A stretch of DNA of 22,400 nucleotides from a virus (IMGVR_UViG_3300032116_001416:1-22400), one strand, 5' to 3'. Shown: positions 5,951 through 11,706, counted from the first letter of the stretch. Notes: generated by a model not told the origin, from the letters alone. Translations and numbers: made by a program.

Positions 5951-5982
5951 ACCCCTCGTCACTAGACGGGGGGTATTCTTTT
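5951..5982. terminator. convergent terminator overlapping a stop codon
   Basis: ACCCCTCGTC / GACGGGGGGT with loop ACTA, T-rich on both sides. The loop contains the TAG (5962-5964) of the leftward methyltransferase operon, so the coding region runs into the stem. Confidence 0.85.
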
Positions 5983-6471
5983 GCCTACCCAAGCAACTAC
6001 GTTGGTAGTAACCGCATTACCCATTTGCTTGTAGCGAGCTGAATCAGAGCCGCAGTCAGTCCAATCGTCCGGGAATCCTTGAAGTCGCTCACACTCTCGA
6101 GGCGTTAATCTTCTAACGCGGCTTTCTTGAATCACCGCAGGAAACCTGTTCTTGTCTGGCATAGTCTGACCTTTAGCAAGTACAGCGTCAAGCGTTTGAC
6201 TAATTTGTCCGCCATCCCACCAGGTAGCTACTGACTGTCCACCAACAGAATCGAGCGTGTAGCTGGGATCGCCAGCTGCTCCCAGGCCAATTCCGTTTTG
6301 TTTTTTTACCATAGCTCTCCCATCCTGGATCGGCAGAGCTGTCAGCTCTAGCTCAGCTTCGTAAACCACAACACTTCCTTCCATCAGCTCCTGGTGATTT
6401 GAATAGTTCTTTGCACCGAAAGCTGTAGTAATAGTTCCGATCACACCTTCAGGGTAAAAAATTCTAATCAA
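5962..6471 (-). CDS. C5-cytosine methyltransferase C-terminal half, copy 3 (beta3)
   Basis: 169 residues. It lacks the catalytic motifs I-VIII but carries target-recognition-like repeats (IGTITTAFGAKNYSNHQELM at 11-30; GAAGDPSYTLDSVGGQSVAT at 64-83), then motif IX (RRLTPRECERLQGFPDDWT, 120-138) and motif X (RYKQMGNAVTTNV, 146-158). In C5 methyltransferases this half reads the target and completes the cofactor site. The TTG start at 6471 overlaps the previous stop (TTGA). An internal ATG (residue 30) has AGGAG only 3 bases away and is less likely. It is DNA-rich in AGCT. It could be a working specificity subunit for the alpha gene at 7304 or a relic of a duplicated enzyme. Confidence 0.75.
   Translation of the reverse strand: MIRIFYPEGVIGTITTAFGAKNYSNHQELMEGSVVVYEAELELTALPIQDGRAMVKKQNGIGLGAAGDPSYTLDSVGGQSVATWWDGGQISQTLDAVLAKGQTMPDKNRFPAVIQESRVRRLTPRECERLQGFPDDWTDCGSDSARYKQMGNAVTTNVVAWVGKRIPPV
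6303..6312 (-). repeat. GAGGTAAAAA-like element (two mismatches)
   Basis: ATGGTAAAAA within beta3, encoding M-V-K-K, with AGCT just upstream and several AGCT sites nearby. A weak member of the family; a similar one is at 22182-22191. Confidence 0.3.
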
Positions 6472-6725
6472 AGCCGCGACCCAATCCAGCTGCTTACGTT
6501 TACTGTTACCGCATTACCAATCTGATGATACCGAGTTGTGTCTGAATGCTGTTCAGTCCAACCCTTCGGAAATCCTTGTAACACTTCGCATTCCGGCGGA
6601 GTTACTCTACGAACCTGGCCAAGAAAATTTATTAACGCAAAGACGTAAGCGTCCTGAGTTGTTCCGCCTCTATGAGATAGCCCAGCAATAATTGTTGGGA
6701 ATACCTCAGTCAATTCGCGAACCAA
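6468..6725 (-). CDS. C5-cytosine methyltransferase C-terminal fragment, copy 2 (beta2)
   Basis: 85 residues, the shortest of the three. It keeps the tail of a target-recognition region (FPTIIAGLSHRGGTTQDAYV, 9-28), motif IX (RRVTPPECEVLQGFPKGWT, 39-57) and motif X (RYHQIGNAVTVNV, 65-77). There is no ATG in the frame: a TTG at 6725 lies 20 bases inside the end of beta1. It may be made by coupled re-initiation, by a frameshift from beta1, or not at all. Overlaps at both ends and intact motifs argue against simple decay. With so little recognition sequence it may pair with another subunit or be a remnant. Confidence 0.6.
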   Translation of the reverse strand: MVRELTEVFPTIIAGLSHRGGTTQDAYVFALINFLGQVRRVTPPECEVLQGFPKGWTEQHSDTTRYHQIGNAVTVNVSSWIGSRL

Positions 6726-7287
6726 CCCAAGTTAAGACATTGACTGTTACCGCATTGCCCATCTGCTTGTACCGGTGTGAGTCAGCTGTCTTTTCGTCTA
6801 CCGCAGTCCAGCCATCAGGGAATCCCTGCAGCCTCTCGCACTCAACTGGTGTGAGGCGGCGAACCTTACTTGTAGAAACCATTGGTGTGTTCAGTCCTCC
6901 CGTACCCATAAAAGCCGTAAGCGTATTAACTGTGTCACCCTGGATACGGAATCCATCTGTTCTGTGTGGGTGGAACACGATTGTGTCGTCATCTTCTGTC
7001 ATAGCCACAGCGTGACCTCCTGTTGTGTCAAGCGTGTACATTGGATCATCTGCCTCGCCATGACCTTTTCCTTGTGGTCCGGCAGTATCTTTGCGACCAA
7101 TGACTGTTCCTTGAATTGGGTAAGCTGGCATTTCATCCTCAACAACTATTACTACAGCTCGTGTATCTCCAACATCAAACACATTTAATGTTGGGTGAAC
7201 GACTCCTTCAGTCCAAACATCAGCCGGAAGAGAGCCATCCGCAGCTCGAGCTCCGCTGCGAATCGTTTTCACATACCAGCTTGGCAT
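6706..7287 (-). CDS. C5-cytosine methyltransferase C-terminal half, copy 1 (beta1)
   Basis: 193 residues from the ATG at 7287, preceded by GGAGG 10 bases upstream; that site is itself a GAGGTAAAAA element. A TTG at 7317 overlapping the alpha stop is an alternative. Recognition-like repeats: GVVHPTLNVFDVGDTRAVVI (28-47) and DPMYTLDTTGGHAVAM (81-96). Motif IX is RRLTPVECERLQGFPDGWT (143-161) and motif X RYKQMGNAVTVNV (172-184). It starts 16 bases after the alpha gene stops. Together with alpha it would give a complete split enzyme, as known for two-subunit C5 methyltransferases such as M.AquI. Confidence 0.8.
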   Translation of the reverse strand: MPSWYVKTIRSGARAADGSLPADVWTEGVVHPTLNVFDVGDTRAVVIVVEDEMPAYPIQGTVIGRKDTAGPQGKGHGEADDPMYTLDTTGGHAVAMTEDDDTIVFHPHRTDGFRIQGDTVNTLTAFMGTGGLNTPMVSTSKVRRLTPVECERLQGFPDGWTAVDEKTADSHRYKQMGNAVTVNVLTWVGSRID

Positions 7288-7291
7288 AGAA

Positions 7292-7301
7292 TTTTTACCT
7301 C
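7292..7301 (-). repeat. GAGGTAAAAA element acting as ribosome site of beta1
   Basis: Exact copy, preceded by AGCTAGTG; GGAGG here is the Shine-Dalgarno sequence for the ATG at 7287. Confidence 0.7.
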
Positions 7302-7303
7302 CA

Positions 7304-8038
7304 CTAGCTGGTTTCAACTACCAGCTTGTTTTCCTGGACGTACTGATTTCCAACACCCTTGTAGTCCCGCGCCTGGAGAGTTCCAATCAGCTCGCTACCG
7401 AGGATTCCACCACTGACTGAAGTGCTTTCTTTAGTGGTTCCGGTAATGTTTTCCCGCGTCGCTCCGCCCGCCGGATGATCCCCTCGGCTGCTTTCGCGCT
7501 CAATGAGTATTTCGGGGAAACTTCCGTTTCCAAGACTTGCGACAATGAAGACTCGACGGCGTCGTTGGGGGACTCCGAAGAACTGCGAATCAAGAACACG
7601 CCATTGGATGTCGCTATACCCTGCGTCGGCCAAGCTAGTGAGGACGACTCCGAAATCGCGTCCGTTGTTGCTTGATAAAAGTCCTGGGACATTCTCCAGG
7701 ATGAGAGTTGTTGCTTTGACATGCGTCGCGAAAGAGAGTGCATCAAAGAAGAGTCCAGTCCTGGCACCAGCCAACCCAGCCCTTTTTCCTGCAACGCTAA
7801 CGTCTTGGCACGGAAATCCTCCGCAGACAATGTCAATTTTTCCAACGAGGTTTTGCTCATCAGCCCATTCCTTTGCTGTTACTACATCACTATGCTTCGG
7901 CACATCTGGCCAATGCTTTTCCAATACGGCGAGGCACTTCTTGTCAATCTCAACCTGACCAACACAAGTGTGTCCACCAGCTTCAAGACCGAGATCAAAG
8001 CCGCCAACTCCGGCAAATAAAGATACAAAGTTTCCCAT
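7304..8038 (-). CDS. C5-cytosine DNA methyltransferase, catalytic half (alpha)
   Basis: 244 residues. Motif I FAGVGGFDLG (8-17) binds S-adenosylmethionine; motif IV GGFPCQDVSVAG (73-84) holds catalytic Cys77; motif VI ENVPG (115-119); motif VIII QRRRRVFIV (158-166). It transfers a methyl group to carbon 5 of cytosine. The frame ends at 7304 shortly after motif VIII and a first recognition-like segment (LIGTLQARDYKGVGNQYV), so motifs IX-X are missing and must come from a beta protein. Start ATG at 8038: upstream in-frame TAA excludes extension; the ribosome site is weak. The gene likely protects phage DNA from host restriction. No clear promoter is seen in 8039-8137. Confidence 0.9.
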   Translation of the reverse strand: MGNFVSLFAGVGGFDLGLEAGGHTCVGQVEIDKKCLAVLEKHWPDVPKHSDVVTAKEWADEQNLVGKIDIVCGGFPCQDVSVAGKRAGLAGARTGLFFDALSFATHVKATTLILENVPGLLSSNNGRDFGVVLTSLADAGYSDIQWRVLDSQFFGVPQRRRRVFIVASLGNGSFPEILIERESSRGDHPAGGATRENITGTTKESTSVSGGILGSELIGTLQARDYKGVGNQYVQENKLVVETS

Positions 8039-8099
8039 GGCATAAGCTTACCAGCTCTTCCAGGAAAGTCAATGCGCCGCGCCCGAGTAGCTGATACTT

Positions 8100-8109
8100 T
8101 TTTTACCTC
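8100..8109 (-). repeat. GAGGTAAAAA element in the methyltransferase leader
   Basis: Exact copy; GAGCTGGTTG upstream and CAGCTAC downstream. It lies between the terminator at 8138-8157 and the alpha gene and is the only obvious signal there. Confidence 0.7.
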
Positions 8110-8137
8110 CAACCAGCTCGAGCCGGGCAAAAGAAAA

Positions 8138-8157
8138 GCGGGGGTTTTATCCCCCGC
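8138..8157 (-). terminator. intrinsic terminator
   Basis: GCGGGGG / CCCCCGC, loop of 6, then TTTTCTTTT on the minus strand; ends the 58-residue gene at 8172. Confidence 0.9.
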
Positions 8158-8171
8158 CTAGCTTTCAGTAT

Positions 8172-8348
8172 TTACTTGCTTGGTGGTGACCACGGTGTAG
8201 TCCAGTAACCAGTTACATTAGTTACCTTAGCTCCGCTACCCTTAACTTCTTTTAAGCGGAACTCTAAATACTGAAGGATTGCTTCCGCTTCAGCCTCAGC
8301 TAGATTAGTTTCCGTGTCGAAACTTATTGAGATAGTGTTTCTTGCCAT
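8172..8348 (-). CDS. small hypothetical protein, 58 aa
   Basis: ATG at 8348 with GGGAGG 7 bases upstream. Sequence style: MARNTISISFDTETNLAEAE, a long acidic helix to about residue 36, then a beta/Trp-rich end (VTGYWTTPWSPPSK). No family recognised. It has its own strong promoter (8377) and terminator (8138), so it is a monocistronic leftward gene diverging from the gene at 8485. Confidence 0.75.
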   Translation of the reverse strand: MARNTISISFDTETNLAEAEAEAILQYLEFRLKEVKGSGAKVTNVTGYWTTPWSPPSK

Positions 8349-8376
8349 CTTGCACCTCCCTTTGTTCTATGTTTCT

Positions 8377-8405
8377 ATAATAACTTAACCTATCAACTTT
8401 GTCAA
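8377..8405 (-). promoter_or_regulatory. promoter, plain class, strong
   Basis: TTGACA 8400-8405, spacer 17, TATTAT 8377-8382; nearly consensus. Back to back with the rightward promoter at 8412. Confidence 0.85.
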
Positions 8406-8411
8406 GTCTAC

Positions 8412-8440
8412 TTGCATCTATCAGATAGATGTGTTATGAT
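8412..8440 (+). promoter_or_regulatory. promoter with TATCAG box variant
   Basis: TTGCAT 8412-8417, TATCAG 8419-8424, 10 bases, TATGAT 8435-8440. ATCTAT / ATAGAT (8417-8430) forms a palindrome across the box, a possible operator. Confidence 0.7.
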
Positions 8441-8450
8441 AGATTTATCA

Positions 8451-8469
8451 AGTTGCTAAGGGAGCAACT
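8451..8469 (+). promoter_or_regulatory. leader hairpin
   Basis: AGTTGCT / AGCAACT perfect 7-pair stem, loop AAGGG. The same design follows the next promoter (8736-8752). Confidence 0.6.
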
Positions 8470-8484
8470 AAAAAGGAGAACAAA

Positions 8485-8691
8485 GTGCTTCACTACACAA
8501 AAGCCATAGCACGGGAGCTAGGTTTTAGTTTCGTACAGGATTCCAGCACAAACTGGCTACACCTAGCCAAAGAAGATAGCGTTCAAGCAAGGTGTAGCTC
8601 ACGCTACCGAGTATTTGCTACTGAAGGAAACGGCGCAGACTTTGAGTGTCAGCGTTGTATGAAAGTAATCCAAAAAGCCAAAGGCGAGTAA
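8485..8691 (+). CDS. small Cys-containing protein, 68 aa
   Basis: GTG start with AAGGAG 7 bases upstream. The N-terminal half is a helical/aromatic domain (LHYTKAIARELGFSFVQDSS, then NWLHLAKED). The C-terminal half has ARCSSRYRV and FECQRCMKVIQKAKGE, giving Cys...CxxC, a partial zinc-binding pattern. No family. Transcribed from the box promoter at 8412 with a hairpin leader; the following gene has its own copy of the same control unit. Confidence 0.7.
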   Translation: MLHYTKAIARELGFSFVQDSSTNWLHLAKEDSVQARCSSRYRVFATEGNGADFECQRCMKVIQKAKGE

Positions 8692-8696
8692 GTAAC

Positions 8697-8725
8697 TTGT
8701 ATTTGTCAGATAAGTGTGTTAAGGT
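8697..8725 (+). promoter_or_regulatory. TGTCAG-box promoter
   Basis: TTGTAT 8697-8702, TGTCAG 8704-8709, 10 bases, TAAGGT 8720-8725. Closely similar to the promoter at 8412 (both share GTGTGTTA before or at the -10). Confidence 0.65.
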
Positions 8726-8735
8726 AGGTTTATCA

Positions 8736-8752
8736 AGTTGCAGGGAGCAACT
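8736..8752 (+). promoter_or_regulatory. leader hairpin
   Basis: AGTTGC / GCAACT around AGGGA; duplicated unit with 8451-8469. Confidence 0.6.
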
Positions 8753-8770
8753 GATAGAAGGGAAGCTACC

Positions 8771-9013
8771 GTGGACATTATGCCACTAGCACCAAGCACA
8801 TACGCACAGTTATACGCTGTGTCAAAACTGTGGGACATACGCGCCTACACATTCAACGGTGACTTTATCTGCGTAGAGTGCGGGTGTAGAACTTCCGCAA
8901 ACTCTGACGGTGACCGTCCTCAACCGGTATTTAGCGAACAATGGAATACCGAGGAACGTCTTGAGGCTTACGGGCTTGAAGTGTTCTGCGTAAAGTGTAA
9001 CGAAGAAATCTAA
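8771..9013 (+). CDS. zinc-ribbon protein, 80 aa
   Basis: GTG at 8771 with AGAAGGGAAG upstream; an ATG at 8780 is a possible alternative, and the in-frame start at 8738 lies in the leader hairpin. Two knuckles: CVECGCRT in the first half and CVKCNEEI at the end, with about 40 residues between, giving one zinc ribbon. The N-terminal part LAPSTYAQLYAVSKLWDIRA looks helical. No known family. Monocistronic, ended by the terminator at 9026. Confidence 0.75.
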   Translation: MDIMPLAPSTYAQLYAVSKLWDIRAYTFNGDFICVECGCRTSANSDGDRPQPVFSEQWNTEERLEAYGLEVFCVKCNEEI

Positions 9014-9025
9014 TAGCCAAATAGA

Positions 9026-9058
9026 AACCCCTGCACCGCAAGGTGTGGGGGTTTTCTT
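9026..9058 (+). terminator. intrinsic terminator
   Basis: AACCCCTGCACC / GGTGTGGGGGTT, tetraloop GCAA, then TTCTTAT. Confidence 0.85.
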
Positions 9059-9063
9059 ATGCG

Positions 9064-9633
9064 CTAAGTATTTTCCTGCGTAACTATGTTAATAGGTCCA
9101 CCTGAAGATGGATCTAAACTTATGGCAACCGCAAGTGCAGTCTTAATGTGCTCCTTAGCTTCCTCAATCGAGCAGTTCTTTTCGACGATTGAATGTAGCG
9201 ACCCCATTGCGTAATCTCCGCCGCTACCAATTCCGTAGAGCCCACTTGTATCTTTACTCCACTCATAACCTTCACCGAGCTCAAAGAGCTGACCAGCTAT
9301 AGAAATTATAAGTTGAGATTCCTGAGCTCCATCTTTTCCGTATCCCGCAGCCTCGAAGCAGCTCCGGATAGTTGGAACAACTGTCGAGGTAAAAAATTTA
9401 TCCAGCTTAGCTCCGGTGAGCTCTCCTGGATCTGGCAGCTTAATTACATCGGAAACTAAGTTAATTGCTCTTAAATCACCAGCTGCACCAATTAAGTATC
9501 TATCCCTTTTTACAACTTTTCCATTACCTTTAGGTAGTGTGTAGATGCGACCGCCGGAATCACCGCGGGATAAGCGAGAGTCATAACCAATAACTGACCA
9601 GCCATCGCCTTGAATAGCAGCAATAGTTGTCAT
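9064..9633 (-). CDS. HslV/proteasome-like Ntn-hydrolase
   Basis: 189 residues, close to HslV length. It begins MTTIAAI, so removal of Met would expose Thr2 as the N-terminal nucleophile, as in HslV (TTI...). Asp18 in IGYDSRLS matches the family Asp, and a Lys in GNGKVVKRDRYLIGAAGD (about 37-53) fits the catalytic Lys. GIGSGGDYAMGSL (134-146) matches the HslV GSGG turn. No unfoldase (HslU) is visible beside it; the AAA+ protein at 19801 is a MoxR type. It likely assembles as a peptidase ring or is a regulator of host proteolysis. It starts 3 bases after the preceding gene, probably coupled. The gene is rich in AGCT. Confidence 0.8.
   Translation of the reverse strand: MTTIAAIQGDGWSVIGYDSRLSRGDSGGRIYTLPKGNGKVVKRDRYLIGAAGDLRAINLVSDVIKLPDPGELTGAKLDKFFTSTVVPTIRSCFEAAGYGKDGAQESQLIISIAGQLFELGEGYEWSKDTSGLYGIGSGGDYAMGSLHSIVEKNCSIEEAKEHIKTALAVAISLDPSSGGPINIVTQENT
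9386..9395 (+). repeat. GAGGTAAAAA element, the only reversed copy
   Basis: Exact copy on the plus strand, antisense within the HslV-like gene; AGCTTAGCTCC follows it, as in other copies. Confidence 0.6.
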
Positions 9634-9636
9634 AGC

Positions 9637-9912
9637 TTAATACTCGAAATCGTATGAATCGTCTTCGTCGTCCCAGAGAGCTGTACGAAGGCGTTCTTCG
9701 TATTTAATTGGATCCCAGTTATTAGTTTTTTCCGAGATATCTTCCTCGTCAATAAGTTGATCTAAAGATAAAACCGCAGTGTATCCATCATCCTCAAACA
9801 TAATTACCAGTTTGGTGTCATCGTTCTCCGCGTCATCAACGATAGCAACGACAAAGGATTCTCCGGCGCGGTTGGCGTGGTATGCACTCTGGACAATTTC
9901 TAGTTTGTTCAT
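9637..9912 (-). CDS. acidic hypothetical protein, 91 aa
   Basis: ATG at 9912. No Shine-Dalgarno sequence is visible; GATAAT lies 7 bases before GTATG, so the transcript may start almost at the ATG (leaderless). The protein is acidic throughout with AIVDDAENDDTKLVIMFEDD and a C-terminus rich in Asp/Glu (WDDEDDSYDFEY). The acidic character could mimic DNA, but there is no direct evidence. It lies immediately upstream of the HslV-like gene and is probably its operon partner. Confidence 0.65.
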   Translation of the reverse strand: MNKLEIVQSAYHANRAGESFVVAIVDDAENDDTKLVIMFEDDGYTAVLSLDQLIDEEDISEKTNNWDPIKYEERLRTALWDDEDDSYDFEY

Positions 9913-9962
9913 ACCAGAAACATTATCTTATTCTAGACAAGGCTATTTTGAACAAAAGAAAA

Positions 9963-9990
9963 CCCCCCGCATAAGCGAGGGGCTATCCTT
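9963..9990 (-). terminator. intrinsic terminator
   Basis: CCCCTCGC / GCGGGGGG with TTAT loop, then TTTTCTTTT on the minus strand; ends the gene at 9996. Confidence 0.88.
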
Positions 9991-9995
9991 AGTTC

Positions 9996-10223
9996 TTAGT
10001 CTAGGAATGGGCTTGGGAGTCCGAATACGAACCCTCCGCCGTTCCCTTCCTCATCCTGCGAAATCTCAATCTCGCCATTCGATCCATCAGCAAACTTGAC
10101 TAGGAATACTGGGAATGGTTTTCCACCGAATCCGTCGCCTCGCATCTCTACGAACCGTACTATTGTTGCGCCTTCCAAACCACTGTAATACATAGTGTGG
10201 AAGTCTGACTTTAACTTAGGCAC
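9996..10223 (-). CDS. Gly-rich hypothetical protein, 75 aa
   Basis: GTG at 10223 chosen for AGGAG 7 bases upstream; the longer frame to 10262 runs over the promoter. Beta-rich sequence with VRFVEMRGDGFGGKPFPVFL and KFADGSNGEIEISQDEEGNG, ending GGGFVFGLPSPFLD. No family or motif recognised. It has its own TGTCAG-box promoter and terminator. Confidence 0.7.
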   Translation of the reverse strand: MPKLKSDFHTMYYSGLEGATIVRFVEMRGDGFGGKPFPVFLVKFADGSNGEIEISQDEEGNGGGFVFGLPSPFLD

Positions 10224-10250
10224 TTTGTTCTCCTCTCTGCCTATGACATA

Positions 10251-10279
10251 AGGGTAACACACCTATCTGACAAAGTCAA
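10251..10279 (-). promoter_or_regulatory. TGTCAG-box promoter
   Basis: TTGACT 10274-10279, TGTCAG 10267-10272, 10 bases, TACCCT 10251-10256. Confidence 0.75.
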
Positions 10280-10281
10280 GC

Positions 10282-10866
10282 CTATTTAGCCACAACTAAA
10301 GTTTTATTTAATTGCATGTGTTTTGATGTGGCTTTGGTTTGCCGATAGCCGTATCTGGCTAATCGAGCATAAATTGACGAGTGGTTAATGCCCAACATCT
10401 TGGCTAGGCGAATACCGCTCACCCCGCGTTCAATCTCCTGATTCAGTAGGGCAACAAACTCAAAGGCTTCTGCAGAGTTGGTTATAGGCTTCCGAGCTAG
10501 TGCAGATAGTTCAAGCATTCTTGCAGCTACCGCAGGATCTAGTTCAACTTCAACTGACTCAAAGACGTCAACAATTCGATTTGGAGCTACTGGTACTTCT
10601 AAAGACTTGACATCTTCAAAGTACATGCGAGGCTCTGCCGCAATCTGTCGTACGCGTTCGCGAGTCATCCCATGTGCACTAGCAATACTTTGTAGTGTCC
10701 ACCCAGCTTCACGGAGCATCTTGATGTATTCATCTCTGTCCGGGCTGCTGTTTCTTGCTTTTATTTCTTCAATTGTTTTTAGTGCTGAAGCTGGTAGCTC
10801 CTGGTGCTGCTGCATAACAGTTCGTTGTCCAACAACAATTTTTTTCTTTCCTTCTAGACGTGACAT
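10282..10866 (-). CDS. tandem helix-turn-helix regulator
   Basis: 194 residues. HTH 1 at about 55-75 (WTLQSIASAHGMTRERVRQI) closely resembles sigma-70 region 4.2; HTH 2 at about 149-174 (GIRLAKMLGINHSSIYARLA) resembles resolvase-type HTHs. A Val/Pro linker (SLEVPVAPNRIVD) and a helical block lie between. The protein at 1626-2105 has the same order and similar sequence. The ATG at 10866 has AAAGG about 6 bases upstream, in a GAGGTAAAAA-like context. Single gene with its own promoter and terminator. It is a candidate reader of the TGTCAG box or the dispersed element; a sigma-like role is also possible. These links are inference. Confidence 0.78.
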   Translation of the reverse strand: MSRLEGKKKIVVGQRTVMQQHQELPASALKTIEEIKARNSSPDRDEYIKMLREAGWTLQSIASAHGMTRERVRQIAAEPRMYFEDVKSLEVPVAPNRIVDVFESVEVELDPAVAARMLELSALARKPITNSAEAFEFVALLNQEIERGVSGIRLAKMLGINHSSIYARLARYGYRQTKATSKHMQLNKTLVVAK

Positions 10867-10906
10867 TTTTTACCTTTCTCGTAATTTGTCATTACTTAAT
10901 TTATTC

Positions 10907-10935
10907 AATCTATTACCAATTTTCTAGCTTGTCAA
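10907..10935 (-). promoter_or_regulatory. promoter, plain class
   Basis: TTGACA 10930-10935, 17 bases, TAGATT 10907-10912; drives the tandem-HTH gene. Confidence 0.7.
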
Positions 10936-10955
10936 ACCGCACCCAGAAAAACTAA

Positions 10956-10989
10956 ACGCGCCACCAAAAGGGAATAAGGTGACGCGCTT
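10956..10989 (-). terminator. terminator-like hairpin
   Basis: Imperfect stem (GCGCGTCACC against GGTGGCGCG) with a 12-base loop, followed by TTTAGTTTTTC on the minus strand; would end the operon 11381-11104. A second small hairpin GGATAGG / CCTATCC lies at 10994-11020. A 22-residue frame between (11007-11075, minus) is too short to support. Confidence 0.6.
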
Positions 10990-11103
10990 AGGGATAGGTT
11001 AAAGGGATTACCCTATCCGTATTCCGGAGCTGGGACGAAGGGAGAAAAGACCCGCTCGACGGAACTCTTCAACTTTAGCACAACTCTTATTTGAGTTATT
11101 TAT

Positions 11104-11202
11104 TTATTTACACTTGCCGCAACACAAACCGTGAATGTACTTTTTTTCTTGCACTTTCATAGCTTGGCCGCAACGCCAACAATTTAGATAAATGTAACTC
11201 AC
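11104..11202 (-). CDS. zinc-ribbon micro-protein, 32 aa
   Basis: GTG at 11202 overlaps the stop of the preceding gene (GTGA), with GGGAGG 11 bases upstream. Sequence: SYIYLNCWRCGQAMKVQEKK, then YIHGLCCGKCK: CxxC and CxxC around a 16-residue spacer, a minimal zinc ribbon. Follows another Cys-rich gene in the same transcript. Function unknown. Confidence 0.6.
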   Translation of the reverse strand: MSYIYLNCWRCGQAMKVQEKKYIHGLCCGKCK

Positions 11203-11381
11203 TTCTTAGCCAACCTCCCCCACCTTGGGTCGGAAGAGATTGTGGCTAGGTATGCGTAACGCGCTTTGTGAGCGCACTTCACATCACAAGCCCAGATGTA
11301 CCAGTTGTTCCATACAAACTTCCGTGGACTCTTTTGATCACAACTTGCGCAACTTGCGCCGGATCCTAATCTTGTTTCCAT
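11199..11381 (-). CDS. Cys-rich putative zinc protein, 60 aa
   Basis: ATG at 11381 with AAGGGAAC upstream; the in-frame start at 11435 is in the leader. Cys pattern: SGASCASCDQKS (CxxC), then WACDVKCAHKARY (CxxxC with following His), so one zinc site is likely. Aromatic middle KFVWNNWYIW. C-terminus basic. No family. First gene of a two-gene unit with the 32-residue protein. Confidence 0.7.
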   Translation of the reverse strand: METRLGSGASCASCDQKSPRKFVWNNWYIWACDVKCAHKARYAYLATISSDPRWGRLAKK

Positions 11382-11400
11382 TTTAGTTCCCTTCTTTCTA

Positions 11401-11418
11401 TGAAGTCCCTCAACCTCA
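11401..11418 (-). promoter_or_regulatory. leader hairpin
   Basis: TGAGGT / ACTTCA (one G-U pair) around TGAGGG; between promoter 11426 and the gene at 11381. Confidence 0.4.
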
Positions 11419-11425
11419 TAAATAA

Positions 11426-11454
11426 AGTATCCCACAAACTTTCTGATTTGTCAA
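11426..11454 (-). promoter_or_regulatory. promoter, plain class
   Basis: TTGACA 11449-11454, 17 bases, GATACT 11426-11431. Confidence 0.7.
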
Positions 11455-11459
11455 ATAGA

Positions 11460-11486
11460 AAAACCCCCACCTTTTTGGTGAGGGCT
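11460..11486 (-). terminator. intrinsic terminator
   Basis: CCCTCACC / GGTGGGGG, loop AAAAA, then TTTTTC on the minus strand; ends the gene at 11498. Confidence 0.85.
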
Positions 11487-11497
11487 TTTCCTTTGTC

Positions 11498-11683
11498 TTA
11501 GGCGACTACCGTGTAGGTTGCGCTTGGGTGACGGTGCATAGCCCCGTGCAGTCTGTAGAACCTGCGAGCGTTCCTCTTTAGGAAAACAATTTCATCTGCA
11601 TCGCAGTTATGGCAGATTACGAACTGACCTATGCTGAAGTAGAGCCATAGTTCAGTCTTGCGATTTTGTAGGAAAGCTCCCAC
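11498..11683 (-). CDS. small hypothetical protein with Cys/His, 61 aa
   Basis: GTG at 11683 with AAGGAG 9 bases upstream. The order is a basic start, a hydrophobic/aromatic LWLYFSIGQFVICHNC, then a basic region ARRFYRLHGAMHRHP. One CxxC (CHNC) and several His could bind metal. No family. Monocistronic from a TGTCAG-box promoter with a perfect leader hairpin. Confidence 0.65.
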   Translation of the reverse strand: MGAFLQNRKTELWLYFSIGQFVICHNCDADEIVFLKRNARRFYRLHGAMHRHPSATYTVVA

Positions 11684-11706
11684 GCGATCAACTCCTTCGT
11701 TTGTCT

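Noticed and set aside
7387-7860. 157-residue minus-strand frame inside the methyltransferase alpha gene
   Set aside because: Out-of-frame shadow; the alpha frame has all the catalytic motifs.
7882-8130. 82-residue minus-strand frame beginning at the GAGGTAAAAA element
   Set aside because: It overlaps the well-supported methyltransferase catalytic gene in another frame with no own features.
3264-9041. Repeated ACCGCAAGG sequence
   Set aside because: Four copies; two are C(GCAA)G tetraloops of terminators and one a leader hairpin, so ordinary hairpin use explains most of it.
11007-11075. 22-residue minus-strand peptide frame (GTG start)
   Set aside because: Too short, weak ribosome site, no motif.
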